This document shows positions 8,581-18,162 of a stretch of 64,000 nucleotides of DNA, in pieces. Source of the stretch: Isoptericola cucumis (GTDB lineage Bacteria > Actinomycetota > Actinomycetes > Actinomycetales > Cellulomonadaceae). The first letter of the stretch is position 1. Every line of letters begins with the position of its first letter. Position numbers and translations under genes: made by a program. Location: assembly GCF_014635665.1 (NCBI RefSeq), contig NZ_BMDG01000010.1, positions 62,001-126,000 on the forward strand, given 5' to 3'. The notes under the pieces were generated by a model. That model was not told the DNA's origin and did not search any database. It was given only the letters and a program-made list of their open reading frames with translations.

Positions 8581-9098
8581 CCGACGACACGCCCACGACG
8601 CCCGAGGACCGGCGGCCCGACCCGACGGAGCCGGACGAGACCCAGGCCCTGCCCGCGGCGGACCAGACCCAGGCTCTGCCGGCGCCGGAGACGACGCGCG
8701 CGCTGCCCACCGTCGGGCCCGACGACCCGCTGTCGGTGTTCGACCAGCCGGAGCCGGCGCCGGACCGCCCCGCACCGGCAGCACCCGAGCCCGTCCCCGC
8801 GCCGCCCGCCGTCAGCACGGCGGCCGACATGCCGCCCGACACCACGCCCGATCTGGCGGCCGCACCGGCCGCGTCTGTCGCGCCTGTCGCGCCTGCCAGC
8901 ACCGGGCCCCGGACCAGCACGGTCGTGTGGGGCTTCCTGGTGGTCGCGTTCGGCGTCGGGCTGGTGGCCAACGGCGCGGGAGCGCAGATCGACGTCGAGC
9001 TGGCGGCGATCGTCCTGCTGGCTGCGGCCGGCGCCCTGCTCCTCCTCGGCTCCGTGGTCAGCGCCCTGCGCCGACGCCGCCGGACGACCACCGGCTGA
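8577..9098 (+). CDS. Hypothetical membrane protein with three TQALP-like repeats
   Basis: A 173-residue protein coupled to the PspC gene by an ATGA overlap, so probably part of the same envelope-stress unit. The N-terminal 115 residues are acidic and Pro/Ala-rich. They carry three 9-residue repeats with TQALP at 22-26 and 31-35 and TRALP at 40-44. Two membrane helices follow (WGFLVVAFGVGLV and LAAIVLLAAAGALLLLG), then a short Arg-rich cytoplasmic tail. No known enzymatic domain is recognised. The Thr repeats could be phosphorylation or FHA-docking sites, but that is inference. Confidence 0.75.
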   Translation: MTDDTPTTPEDRRPDPTEPDETQALPAADQTQALPAPETTRALPTVGPDDPLSVFDQPEPAPDRPAPAAPEPVPAPPAVSTAADMPPDTTPDLAAAPAASVAPVAPASTGPRTSTVVWGFLVVAFGVGLVANGAGAQIDVELAAIVLLAAAGALLLLGSVVSALRRRRRTTTG

Positions 9099-9144
9099 CG
9101 ACGCACGGCCGACGACCGCCGGCCTGCGACACCCGACCACCGAC

Positions 9145-9174
9145 GACGACCCGCCGCCCGCGCGGCGGGTCGTC
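9145..9174. terminator. Bidirectional hairpin terminator
   Basis: A perfect 12-bp stem (GACGACCCGCCG and its complement) with loop CCCGCG, between two convergent genes. It overlaps the stop codon of the minus-strand gene. There is no T tract, which is usual for actinobacterial terminators. Confidence 0.7.
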
Positions 9175-9892
9175 AGGCTCTCGGGCCCGGCGCGGCGGGC
9201 GGCGGGGCGTCGGAGCCGGGGCCGGCGGGCGGCGCGGGCGGGGCCGGCGGCATGACGGACGTCCCGTCCGCCGTCTTCCCGGCCGTGGCGGGCGGGGCCT
9301 GCGGCGTCGCCCGCGTGGTCGGCCGGGACGGCGGGGGCCCGGGATGCGGCGCCGGCTGAGGCGCGGGCTGCGGCGGAGCGTCGGCGTGCCGGGGCCCGGC
9401 CGAGAGGTCGCCCCGCGACGAGAGGCCGGGGGTCTCCACCGCCACCTGCGGTCCGCCGGCGAGGCCCCGTAGCGCACCGCCGACGAGGACGAACAGGATC
9501 CCCAGGCCGATGACCAGGGCGCACACGCCGAACGCGACGACCGACGTGAACAGGGACGCGCGGAGGAACGACGCGTTCATCACGTCCTCGCGCACCGGGT
9601 CGTCCTGCGGCAGCTGGGCGTACGTCTGGCCGTCCGCCATCCCGGTGGCGTGCATGGCGATGACGTCGGCCTGCGCATAGGCGGAGAGCGGGCCCGCGAC
9701 GCGGTCGCCCGCGAACGCCCCGCCCAGGAACGTCGAGTCGTCCGACACGGTGATCTGCTCGTCGGCGAGCGTCTGGGAGACGACGATCCAGACGGCGGCG
9801 CCGGCCACGATCAGGAGGATGCCCGCGATGATCGAGATCATCCCGACCCCCCGGACGCCCCTGGTGGGTCGGATGGTGACCGTGCTCGACAT
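9173..9892 (-). CDS. Hypothetical membrane protein with Pro-rich cytoplasmic tail
   Basis: 239 residues. Helix one is at about 17-42 (GMISIIAGILLIVAGAAVWIV), followed by an extracytoplasmic loop of about 70 residues and a second helix (FTSVVAFGVCALVIGLGILFVLVGG). The remaining 90 residues are a Pro/Ala-rich tail. Similar actinobacterial proteins are often mislabelled as LigA ring-opening dioxygenase because of such Pro/Ala tails; nothing here supports a dioxygenase. AGGAGGGCCATC precedes the ATG. Function unknown. Confidence 0.75.
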   Translation of the reverse strand: MSSTVTIRPTRGVRGVGMISIIAGILLIVAGAAVWIVVSQTLADEQITVSDDSTFLGGAFAGDRVAGPLSAYAQADVIAMHATGMADGQTYAQLPQDDPVREDVMNASFLRASLFTSVVAFGVCALVIGLGILFVLVGGALRGLAGGPQVAVETPGLSSRGDLSAGPRHADAPPQPAPQPAPHPGPPPSRPTTRATPQAPPATAGKTADGTSVMPPAPPAPPAGPGSDAPPPAAPGPRA

Positions 9893-10038
9893 GATGGCCC
9901 TCCTTCGGGTTCACGCTGCGGCTCGCGGCACTCGCTTCGTCGCCCACGCTAGCCCGGGCCGCGGGCCCCGGCGCGGCGGCGACACGGCGACGGTGCAGGT
10001 CGGCCGAGGGAACCGGCCCCTGATGGAAGGATGACCGG

Positions 10039-11211
10039 GTGCGCATCACCCACGTGTCGGACTCCTACCTCCCCCTGCTCGGGGGCATCGAGACCCAGGT
10101 CGCCCGGCTCGCCCGCCGGCAGGCGGAGGCCGGTCACGACGTGGAGGTGATCACGACGACCCCGGCGGCCCGCGGCGCGCACGGCGTCGGCACCGAGCGG
10201 GGCACGGACGGGGTGACCGTCCACCGGGTGGCCGCGCGCGTGCCGGGCGGGTACCCCGTGCACCCGCGCTCGACCCGGCACGTGCTCGACCGGCTGCGCG
10301 ACCTCGAGGCGGCCGGTCGGCGTCCCGACGTCGTGCACCTGCACCTGGGGGTGCTCGCACCCACGGTCGAGCTGGCCCTGCGCGCCGTGACCCGCCGGGG
10401 CCTGCCCGCCGTCGCGACCGTGCACTCCGTCTGGGGCGGCTGGGAGCGCGCGTTCGCCGCCCTCGACGCGGTGACCCGCTGGTCCGCGTGGCCGGTGCAG
10501 TGGTCGGCGGTGAGCGAGCTGACCGCCGACCCCCTGCGCCGCGTCGTCGGGCGCCGCCTCGGCCCGGAGGCCGCGGCCGACCGCGTCTGCGTGCTCGGCA
10601 ACGGCATCGACGTCGAGAGCTGGCGGCTGCCGCGCACCGAGCGCGGCGAGCGTGCCGAGGGCTCGGAGGTGCACGTGGTGTCGGCCACGCGGTTCGCCCC
10701 GCGCAAGCGCGTGCTGCCGATGCTGGAGGCGGTCGCAGCCGCCGCGGGTCAGGTGCCGGGCGGGCTCGTCGCCACCGTCGGCGGCGACGGCCCCCAGCTC
10801 GCCGAGGCCCGGCGCTGGGTGCGGGAGCGCGGCCTGTCCGACGTGGTCCGGCTCGTCGGGCGGCTCAGCCCGACCGAGCTCAAGCGGCTGTACGTGCGCG
10901 CCGACGTCTTCGTCGCCCCCGCGGTGCAGGACGCCTTCGGCATCGCCGCGCTCGAGGCGCAGGCCGCCGGCCTCGCGGTCGTCAGCCGGTCGCAGTCCGG
11001 GGTCGCGGAGCGCCTCGTGGACGGTCGGGACGCGCTGCTCGTGGACGACGACGAGGCGATGGCCGGCGCGCTGGTGCGCCTCGTGCGCGAGCCGGCGCTG
11101 CTGGACGCGATCATCGCGCACAACCGCACCGCCGAGCTCGCGACGTCCTGGCCCCGCGTGCTGGCCGACGTCGAGGACGCGTACGCCCGCGCGGCGGCCC
11201 TGGTCGCCTGA
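10039..11211 (+). CDS. Glycosyltransferase, GT4 family (GT-B fold)
   Basis: 390 residues. The N-terminal domain begins MRITHVSDSYLPLLGGIETQ, the classic opening of GT4 enzymes with the glycine-rich acceptor loop. The C-terminal domain has FAPRKRVLPMLEAV and GGDGPQL, and the nucleotide-sugar site ends with AFGIAALEAQAAGLAVV, which carries the catalytic Glu motif E-x7-E. It likely transfers a sugar to a lipid or cell-surface acceptor. The GTG start at 10039 has GGAAGGA upstream. It stands alone between the membrane protein gene and a secreted protein gene, so the acceptor cannot be deduced. Confidence 0.87.
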   Translation: MRITHVSDSYLPLLGGIETQVARLARRQAEAGHDVEVITTTPAARGAHGVGTERGTDGVTVHRVAARVPGGYPVHPRSTRHVLDRLRDLEAAGRRPDVVHLHLGVLAPTVELALRAVTRRGLPAVATVHSVWGGWERAFAALDAVTRWSAWPVQWSAVSELTADPLRRVVGRRLGPEAAADRVCVLGNGIDVESWRLPRTERGERAEGSEVHVVSATRFAPRKRVLPMLEAVAAAAGQVPGGLVATVGGDGPQLAEARRWVRERGLSDVVRLVGRLSPTELKRLYVRADVFVAPAVQDAFGIAALEAQAAGLAVVSRSQSGVAERLVDGRDALLVDDDEAMAGALVRLVREPALLDAIIAHNRTAELATSWPRVLADVEDAYARAAALVA

Positions 11212-11239
11212 GCCGTCCCTCCGTCCCCACCGTCGCGCT

Positions 11240-11267
11240 GGGCCCGCCCGGGCCCCCTCGTGGGGGC
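11240..11267 (+). terminator. Possible terminator hairpins after the glycosyltransferase
   Basis: Two adjacent small hairpins: GGGCCC-GCCC-GGGCCC, and GCCCCC-TCGT-GGGGGC. They sit 29 bases past the stop codon. In GC-rich DNA short palindromes are common, so support is weak. Confidence 0.35.
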
Positions 11268-11352
11268 GCCGACGTATCAGGCCGCCGGACGTGTGCCTCA
11301 TCACACCATGTGACCGGCGACGGGGGTCGTCGGCAGAGGTGAGGAGAACGGT

Positions 11353-11910
11353 ATGCGCACCACCACACGTCACCGCACGATCCGGACGTCCGTCGCCGGG
11401 GCCGTCGTCAGCCTCGTCGGGCTGGTCTCGCTCGGGCTGGGCGGCACCTCGGCCGCGGCCGCACCGGACGGCGACGGCACGCCCGTCCAGGTCGAGGCCG
11501 TGACCAGCGAGAAGCCGGTCATGGTCGAGGACCTCAAGATCTCCGCCGCGGCCGCGCGGAGCACCTACTACTGCGCCGTCCGGGACGGCACGTTCGGCTG
11601 CAAGAACGCCAAGCCGGGCACCGGGCTCGTCGTGGCCCGGCTGTACCAGCACAAGGACTTCGGCGGGTTCCAGGTCGTCGTCTTCAACCCGGCGTACCGC
11701 GTCGGCTGCTCCGGGGGCACCGGCGACAACGAGGGCGGGGCCAACCTGGGCTCGGCCCTCTCCAACCGCGTCAGCTCGGTCAAGACGTACAACAGCTGCG
11801 ACGTGAAGCTCTACAACGGCAACAACAAGACCGGCGCCACGTCCGGCTTCATCCACCGCGACAACCTGCTCGCGTTCAACGACCGGGCCAACTCGTTCCG
11901 CATCTCCTGA
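11353..11910 (+). CDS. Secreted beta/gamma-crystallin-like protein (peptidase inhibitor I36 type)
   Basis: 185 residues with a Sec signal peptide (Arg-rich start, hydrophobic core SVAGAVVSLVGLVSLGLGG, cleavage likely after AAAA near residue 36). The mature part has two crystallin-like motifs, LYQHKDFGGFQVVVF and the later LYNGNNKTGATSGF, with three Cys residues in the first half and one in SCDVKLY. This matches extracellular I36/crystallin-fold proteins of actinobacteria. Family members inhibit metalloproteases or bind Ca2+; which applies here is unclear. GAGGAG lies 7 bases before the ATG. A strong terminator follows. Confidence 0.8.
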   Translation: MRTTTRHRTIRTSVAGAVVSLVGLVSLGLGGTSAAAAPDGDGTPVQVEAVTSEKPVMVEDLKISAAAARSTYYCAVRDGTFGCKNAKPGTGLVVARLYQHKDFGGFQVVVFNPAYRVGCSGGTGDNEGGANLGSALSNRVSSVKTYNSCDVKLYNGNNKTGATSGFIHRDNLLAFNDRANSFRIS

Positions 11911-11945
11911 CCCGACCCGCGAACCGGACCGACGGTCCGGACCGA

Positions 11946-11987
11946 CGAAGGGACCTGCTTCCGCAGCGGCGGAGGCAGGTCCCTTCG
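11946..11987. terminator. Bidirectional terminator between the secreted protein gene and guaA
   Basis: A perfect 13-bp stem CGAAGGGACCTGC with its complement and a 16-base loop that can form a second small stem. It lies 35 bases after the plus-strand stop and 19 bases beyond the end of guaA, so it can serve both convergent genes. Confidence 0.8.
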
Positions 11988-12001
11988 TGTCACGGCGTCG
12001 C

Positions 12002-13614
<1,613 letters not shown>

Positions 13615-13620
13615 CGGACC

Positions 13621-13626
13621 AGGATA
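13621..13626 (-). promoter_or_regulatory. -10 hexamer TATCCT of guaA (leaderless GTG)
   Basis: TATCCT on the minus strand ends 6 bases before the guaA GTG. This fixes the start codon and predicts that transcription begins at or within a base or two of it. Confidence 0.5.
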
Positions 13627-13701
13627 GTCGTCACCCGCGCGGGCACCGCCCTCGCCTAGGGTGACGTGCGCCCCCTCCCTTCGAGCGAGAGACGATGAAC
13701 C

Positions 13702-14286
13702 GTGCGACCTGCCACCCCTGCCGACGTGGACCGGGCGAGCGACACGCTCGCCGCCGCCTTCGCCGACTACCCCTTCACCCGCCACACGGTGTCGGCGGAC
13801 CACCACGCCGACCGCCTGCGCGCCTTCCAGCGGATCTTCGTCGCCGAGGTGGGCCTGCCGCACGGCGTGGTGCACGTGTCGGACGACGTGGACGCCGTGG
13901 CCGTGTGGACCACGCCGCGCACGGACCTCGCGGTGCTCGCCGCCCTCGGCCCGCGGCTCACCGAGCTCGCGGGCGACCGGGCGGCGGCGCAGGCATCGGC
14001 CGAGGAGGCCATGGGCGTGCACCGCCCGCAGGAGCCCGCCTGGTTCCTCGGCACGGTGGGCGTGCACCCCGGCTCGCAGGGCCGCGGGCTCGGCGGCGCG
14101 GTCGTGGCCGAGGGCCTGCGCGCCGCCGACGCCGAGGGCGTGCCCGCGTTCCTCGAGACGTCCCTCGAGCGCAACGTCCGGCTCTACGAGCGGCTCGGCT
14201 TCGTCACCGTGGCCGAGTACGACCTGCCCGACGGCGGACCGCGCACCTGGTCGATGCGCCGCCCCGCCGGCGGCGGGTCCCGCTGA
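13702..14286 (+). CDS. GNAT-family N-acetyltransferase
   Basis: 194 residues. The acetyl-CoA site is [20 protein letters not shown], matching the Q/RxxGxG/A motif, followed by [17 protein letters not shown], the usual last helix and strand of the fold. The GTG start at 13702 follows GAGAGA. A TAGGGT hexamer at 13657-13662 may be its -10 with a short leader. It diverges from guaA. Substrate unknown. Confidence 0.82.
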   Translation: MRPATPADVDRASDTLAAAFADYPFTRHTVSADHHADRLRAFQRIFVAEVGLPHGVVHVSDDVDAVAVWTTPRTDLAVLAALGPRLTELAGDRAAAQASAEEAMGVHRPQEPAWFLGTVGVHPGSQGRGLGGAVVAEGLRAADAEGVPAFLETSLERNVRLYERLGFVTVAEYDLPDGGPRTWSMRRPAGGGSR

Positions 14287-14287
14287 C

Positions 14288-14323
14288 GGGGCAGCACATC
14301 CGGGCAGCACATCCGGGCAGCAC
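14288..14323 (+). repeat. 13-bp tandem repeat, about 2.8 copies
   Basis: The unit GGGCAGCACATCC is repeated just after the acetyltransferase stop and before the convergent OmpA-domain gene. It is short and noncoding, with no known role. Confidence 0.75.
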
Positions 14324-14342
14324 GGCCGGGTGACCGGGCAGG

Positions 14343-15014
14343 TCACGACGCGGGGTACGTCACCTCGACCCGGCGGTTGAGCGCCCGGCCGGCCGGGTTG
14401 TCCTCGCCGTCGACCTCGTTCTCGGCGACGGGGTCGTCCTCGCCGTGCCCGGCGACGTCGACCTCGAGGTCCGGTCGCTCGGCGCCGAGGACGTCCGCGA
14501 CCGCGTCCGCCCGCTTCGTCGAGAGCTTCTGGTTGAACGCGTCCTCGCCCACGGAGTCGGTGTACCCGTCGACGTGGACGGTCGCGCCGTCGGGGATCTC
14601 GCCCGTCAGGTCCGCGACGGCGGCCTCCGCCTGCGCGGAGAGCTTCGCCTCGCCGAAGTCGAACAGCAGGTCCGAGGTGAGCGTGACGACCTTCGCGTCG
14701 GCCTCCTCGCGCTCGCGCCGCAGGCTCGTGGTCGAGTCCTCGGGGCGCAGGGCGAACGTCGAGTCGTCGGCCCGCAGGTCGAACGTCGCGTCGGCGACCA
14801 TCTCTGGGGTCGTCGTCGCGGCACCGATGCGCTCGCCGTCCTCCACGACGGCGGCGTCCGCCTCCTCCACCAGCTCCGGGTCGGGCTCGCCGGCGCCAGC
14901 CGACGACGTGGCGGTCGGGTCCTGGGTCGACGCCGTGGCGACGGTGGCCGGGGCGCCGGTCACCACGAGCGCGACGGCGGTGACGAGCGGGACGACGCGG
15001 CGGACCGTGCTCAC
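14343..15014 (-). CDS. Exported OmpA-domain protein
   Basis: 223 residues. A signal peptide ([21 protein letters not shown]) is followed by an acidic linker, which contains a short repeat pair around DDSTFALR and EDSTTSLR (83-99). The OmpA-C domain spans about 107-221, with VDGYTDSVG at 148-156 and NRRVEV near the C-terminus, the residues that contact meso-diaminopimelate in OmpA-like peptidoglycan binders. It is coupled to the preceding lipoprotein gene by a GTGA overlap, so the two probably work together at the cell wall, as with actinobacterial OmpA-like proteins such as ArfA. Confidence 0.85.
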   Translation of the reverse strand: MSTVRRVVPLVTAVALVVTGAPATVATASTQDPTATSSAGAGEPDPELVEEADAAVVEDGERIGAATTTPEMVADATFDLRADDSTFALRPEDSTTSLRREREEADAKVVTLTSDLLFDFGEAKLSAQAEAAVADLTGEIPDGATVHVDGYTDSVGEDAFNQKLSTKRADAVADVLGAERPDLEVDVAGHGEDDPVAENEVDGEDNPAGRALNRRVEVTYPAS

Positions 15015-15682
15015 TCCGCCGCCCCGTCGGCGTACGTGACGGTGGCGTCGGTGAACATCGGCAGGCCCTCGACGGGCGCGACGTCGACCTGCCCCGGCTT
15101 CCCTTCGGGCGCGGGCAGCACCGCCCACGACTCGACGGTGCCGTGGTTCGGGAACTTGAACTCGATGTTCTCGAGCGGCGAGACGAGCATGGAGTCCCGG
15201 CACTTCATCTGCTCGAGCTGCGCGTCGCCGGCGGACACGGTCTCGGCCTGCCACGAGCCCTCGGTGCAGAAGGGCCGGTAGAGCTTGAGGTTCTCCCGGT
15301 CGGTGACCGCGGTGCTCGGCTCGAGCCCCATGTCGTAGTAGCTCGCGCCGGCGTCCGCGGGCGCCTCGTCGTCGTCCCACCGCAGCGCCCAGCGCACCGT
15401 CATGGTGCCGTCGGCGACCTCGACGGTGCGCAGGGTCATCGTGACCTCGCCGCCCCACTCGTCGCCGCCACCGTGCGGCGTCGCGGTGGTCTTCGTGGCC
15501 ATCTCGCCGTCGCCGGGGTTCGCGGTGCCGGCAGCGGCCGGCGTCGCGCCGTCAGCCTCAGGGGTGGCCTCGCCCCCGCCGGCGGCGTCCCCGCCTCCGG
15601 AGCATCCGGCGGCGAGCGCCACGGTCACGGTCAGCGCCGCGGCGAGTCGGGCAGCGGCGGTGGTAAGGGCGCGCGTGTTCAC
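15011..15682 (-). CDS. Lipoprotein, unknown function
   Basis: 223 residues starting at GTG 15682, with GGAGG directly upstream. The signal peptide ends in the lipobox LAAGC, so the protein should be lipid-anchored on the outer face of the membrane. A Gly/Ala/Pro-rich spacer is followed by a beta-rich domain ([24 protein letters not shown]) typical of putative surface domains. The region ends near [14 protein letters not shown]. First gene of a two-gene unit with the OmpA-domain protein. Confidence 0.8.
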   Translation of the reverse strand: MNTRALTTAAARLAAALTVTVALAAGCSGGGDAAGGGEATPEADGATPAAAGTANPGDGEMATKTTATPHGGGDEWGGEVTMTLRTVEVADGTMTVRWALRWDDDEAPADAGASYYDMGLEPSTAVTDRENLKLYRPFCTEGSWQAETVSAGDAQLEQMKCRDSMLVSPLENIEFKFPNHGTVESWAVLPAPEGKPGQVDVAPVEGLPMFTDATVTYADGAAE

Positions 15683-15805
15683 GGTCCTCCAGGAGTCGTC
15701 AGGGTTGCCCCTCGCAAGCGTCGGAGCGCGCTCACAGTGGCACGCGACGACCGTGTCGCGCCAGGTCAGCCCATGGGGAGTGATACCCATCGGGCCCCGC
15801 GGGTG

Positions 15806-16231
15806 TCAGCCGGCGACGTCGTAGCGCTCGGCGAGGGCGACGAGCTTGGCGTCGGCGTCGGCGTGCACGCGCTTCTCGAGCACGAACGACATCACGGGGA
15901 CCACGCCGGCGAGCACCATGGTCACCAGGCGGCCGAAGCTCCAGCGCATCTTGGCCCACAGGTCGAGGACGGTGACGAGGTAGACGACGTAGATCCAGCC
16001 GTGGGCGAACGGCACCCAGCCCATGTAGTCCACGACGACCTCGACCGGGACCACGTACTTGAAGAACATCTCCACGCACAGCACCAGCAGCATCACGCCG
16101 GTGAGGATCGCCATGAACCGGTAGCGCGACAGGGCGCCCCGCGCCTTGCGGATGGCGGTCGTGGCCTGCTCGTGGGTGGCCTGCCCCACCGCGGGATCGT
16201 CGGGTCCGGGGGTCTGCTGCGGCGTGCTCAC
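15806..16231 (-). CDS. DUF3817 integral membrane protein
   Basis: 141 residues with three membrane helices (FMAILTGVMLLVLCVEMFF, the segment WIYVVYLVTVLDLW, and LVTMVLAGVVPVMSFVLE). The pattern VPFAHGWIYVVYL is typical of DUF3817, a small actinobacterial membrane family of unknown function. GTG start with TACGAT 6 bases upstream (leaderless). Divergent from the ABC exporter operon, 89 bases away. Confidence 0.85.
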   Translation of the reverse strand: MSTPQQTPGPDDPAVGQATHEQATTAIRKARGALSRYRFMAILTGVMLLVLCVEMFFKYVVPVEVVVDYMGWVPFAHGWIYVVYLVTVLDLWAKMRWSFGRLVTMVLAGVVPVMSFVLEKRVHADADAKLVALAERYDVAG

Positions 16232-16237
16232 CCCAGC

Positions 16238-16243
16238 ATCGTA
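16238..16243 (-). promoter_or_regulatory. -10 hexamer TACGAT (leaderless DUF3817 gene)
   Basis: TACGAT on the minus strand lies 6 bases before the GTG at 16231. Confidence 0.45.
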
Positions 16244-16306
16244 GGCGTCGGCGCGGGCCCGCCAGGACCGCCGGTTAATCCGTGGCCCGGTGTCGGGGGC
16301 CCTCCG

Positions 16307-16312
16307 TAGGCT
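16307..16312 (+). promoter_or_regulatory. -10 hexamer TAGGCT of the ABC exporter operon
   Basis: TAGGCT lies 8 bases before the GTG at 16321, giving a leader of zero to two bases. Confidence 0.45.
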
Positions 16313-16320
16313 GGACGATC

Positions 16321-18162
16321 GTGCGACCCCTCCCCCAGCCCGACGTGGGCACCCCTCCCCTGGCGTCCCCCGCCCGGCTCCTGGCCTGGCAGGGCTGGCG
16401 CCAGCGCGACGTGCTCGCGAAGTCGCTGGTCGCCGGGGTCGTCGCGATGCTGGCGTCGGCGGCGGCGCCGCTGCTCATCGGGCGCGCGATCGACGAGGGC
16501 CTGAGCCAGGGGTTCTCCGGCCCGCTGTTCGCCTGGTGCGGCGCGATGCTGCTCGCCGCCGGCGTGATCGTCGTCGCCGGCATCTACAACCACATCTGGG
16601 ACGTCGAGAACTGGGTGCGCGCGTCGCTGTCGTTCTCCCAGCTCGTCGGCTACAAGGCCTCGCGCAGCGGGCACGCGATCACGCGCAAGCTGCCCACCGG
16701 CGAGGTCGTGGCCGCCGTCGCCAACGACGCCCTGCGCGTCGGCGACATGTACTCGATGGTCGGCAGGTTCGCCGGCGGGGCCATGGCGTACGCGGTCGTC
16801 GTGGCGATCATGCTCTCGGCGCACCTGCAGCTCGGTCTCGTGCTCGCGCTGGGCGTCCCCGTCGTCGCCGCGGTGCTCGGCCTGCTGGTCAAGCCCCTGC
16901 AGTCCCGCCAGACGACGCAGCGCGAGGCCACGGGCCGCCTCACGTCGCTGGGTTCGGACACCGTCTCCGGGCTGCGCATCCTGCGCGGCATCGGCGGCGA
17001 GGACGTCTTCGCCGGGCGCTACGCCCGCCAGTCGCAGGAGGTGCGCCGCCAGGGCGTGCGGGTGGCCGTGCTGCAGTCGGTGCTCGACGGGCTGCAGGTG
17101 CTGCTGCCGGGTCTCCTCGCCGTCGCCGTGCTGTGGCTGGGTGCCCGTGCCGCCGTGCGCGGCGAGATCACCGGCGGCCAGCTCGTCACGTTCTACGGGT
17201 ACGCGGCGTTCCTCGCGTGGCCCGTGCAGATGGCGACCCAGATGCTGCAGATGGTCATCCGGGCCGTGATCTCGTCGCGCAAGATCCTCGACGTGCTGCG
17301 GGTCACGGAGGCCACGCCGGTCGCGACCGACCCGGCCGAGGCGCCGTCCGCCGGGGCCGAGCTCGTCGACGAGACGAGCGGGCTGCGGCTGCGCCCCGGC
17401 CGCGTGGTCGGTCTGGTCGGCGCCGACCCGGACGCCTCGGCCGCCGTGGCGACCCGCCTGGGCCGGTTCGACGACGAGGCCGAGGCCGCCACCCCGGTCC
17501 GGCTCGGCGGCGTGCTCCTCGCCGACCTCGACAAGGAGGCGCTGCGCCGGCGCGTCGTCGTCTCGGAGGCCACCCCGCACCTCTTCTCGGGCGTGCTCGG
17601 CACCGAGCTCGACGCCCGCGGGCGCGCGACGGAGGCCGACCTGCTCGCGGCGATGTTCACGGCCGACGCCCACGACGTGCTCGACAGCGTGCCGGGCGGC
17701 CTCGCGGGCGAGCTGCCCGAGAAGGGACGGTCCCTCTCGGGCGGCCAGCGTCAGCGCGTGGCCCTGGCGCGGGCGCTGCTCACCGACCCGGAGATCCTCG
17801 TGCTGGTCGAGCCGACCAGCGCCGTGGACGCCCACACCGAGGCGCGGATCGCCGAGCGGGTCGCGCAGGTGCGGCGCGGCCGCACCACGCTGGTGGTCAC
17901 GGCGAGCCCGCTGGTCCTCGACCGCCTGGACGAGGTCCTGCTGCTCGACGACGACGGCCGCGTGACCGCGAGCGGGACGCACGACGAGCTGCTGCGCCGG
18001 CCGGACCCCGACGGCGCCGCCTACCGCGCTGTCGTCGGGCGCAGCATGGCCGACCCGGGCCCCGACGAGCAGGACGAGCGGCCGGAGGAGGGCGACCGGC
18101 ACGACGAGCAGACCGACGGACAGCCCGACCGGAGCAGCATGGAAGGAGCGGCACGACGATGA
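16321..18162 (+). CDS. ABC exporter half-transporter, degenerate nucleotide-binding half
   Basis: 613 residues: a six-helix membrane domain to about residue 320, then a nucleotide-binding domain. The Walker A position reads GLVGADPDASA (364-374) and lacks the GK[ST] core. The Q-loop position has VSEATPH instead of a Gln. Walker B reads ILVLVE (Asp replaced by Val). The switch His is replaced (VVTASP). The ABC signature LSGGQ at 472-476 is intact. The domain therefore cannot bind ATP normally in its own Walker site but can complete the partner's site. It is coupled by ATGA to that partner, forming a heterodimer. Substrate unknown. Confidence 0.9.
   Translation: MRPLPQPDVGTPPLASPARLLAWQGWRQRDVLAKSLVAGVVAMLASAAAPLLIGRAIDEGLSQGFSGPLFAWCGAMLLAAGVIVVAGIYNHIWDVENWVRASLSFSQLVGYKASRSGHAITRKLPTGEVVAAVANDALRVGDMYSMVGRFAGGAMAYAVVVAIMLSAHLQLGLVLALGVPVVAAVLGLLVKPLQSRQTTQREATGRLTSLGSDTVSGLRILRGIGGEDVFAGRYARQSQEVRRQGVRVAVLQSVLDGLQVLLPGLLAVAVLWLGARAAVRGEITGGQLVTFYGYAAFLAWPVQMATQMLQMVIRAVISSRKILDVLRVTEATPVATDPAEAPSAGAELVDETSGLRLRPGRVVGLVGADPDASAAVATRLGRFDDEAEAATPVRLGGVLLADLDKEALRRRVVVSEATPHLFSGVLGTELDARGRATEADLLAAMFTADAHDVLDSVPGGLAGELPEKGRSLSGGQRQRVALARALLTDPEILVLVEPTSAVDAHTEARIAERVAQVRRGRTTLVVTASPLVLDRLDEVLLLDDDGRVTASGTHDELLRRPDPDGAAYRAVVGRSMADPGPDEQDERPEEGDRHDEQTDGQPDRSSMEGAARR

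Noticed and set aside
9173-9892. LigA-type ring-opening dioxygenase
   Set aside because: The resemblance would come only from a Pro/Ala-rich tail. Two membrane helices and no metal-binding motif argue against it.
13657-13662. TAGGGT before GACGTG, a possible leaderless start at 13666
   Set aside because: The spacer to that GTG is only 3 bases and it does not open the acetyltransferase frame. More likely a -10 for the start at 13702.
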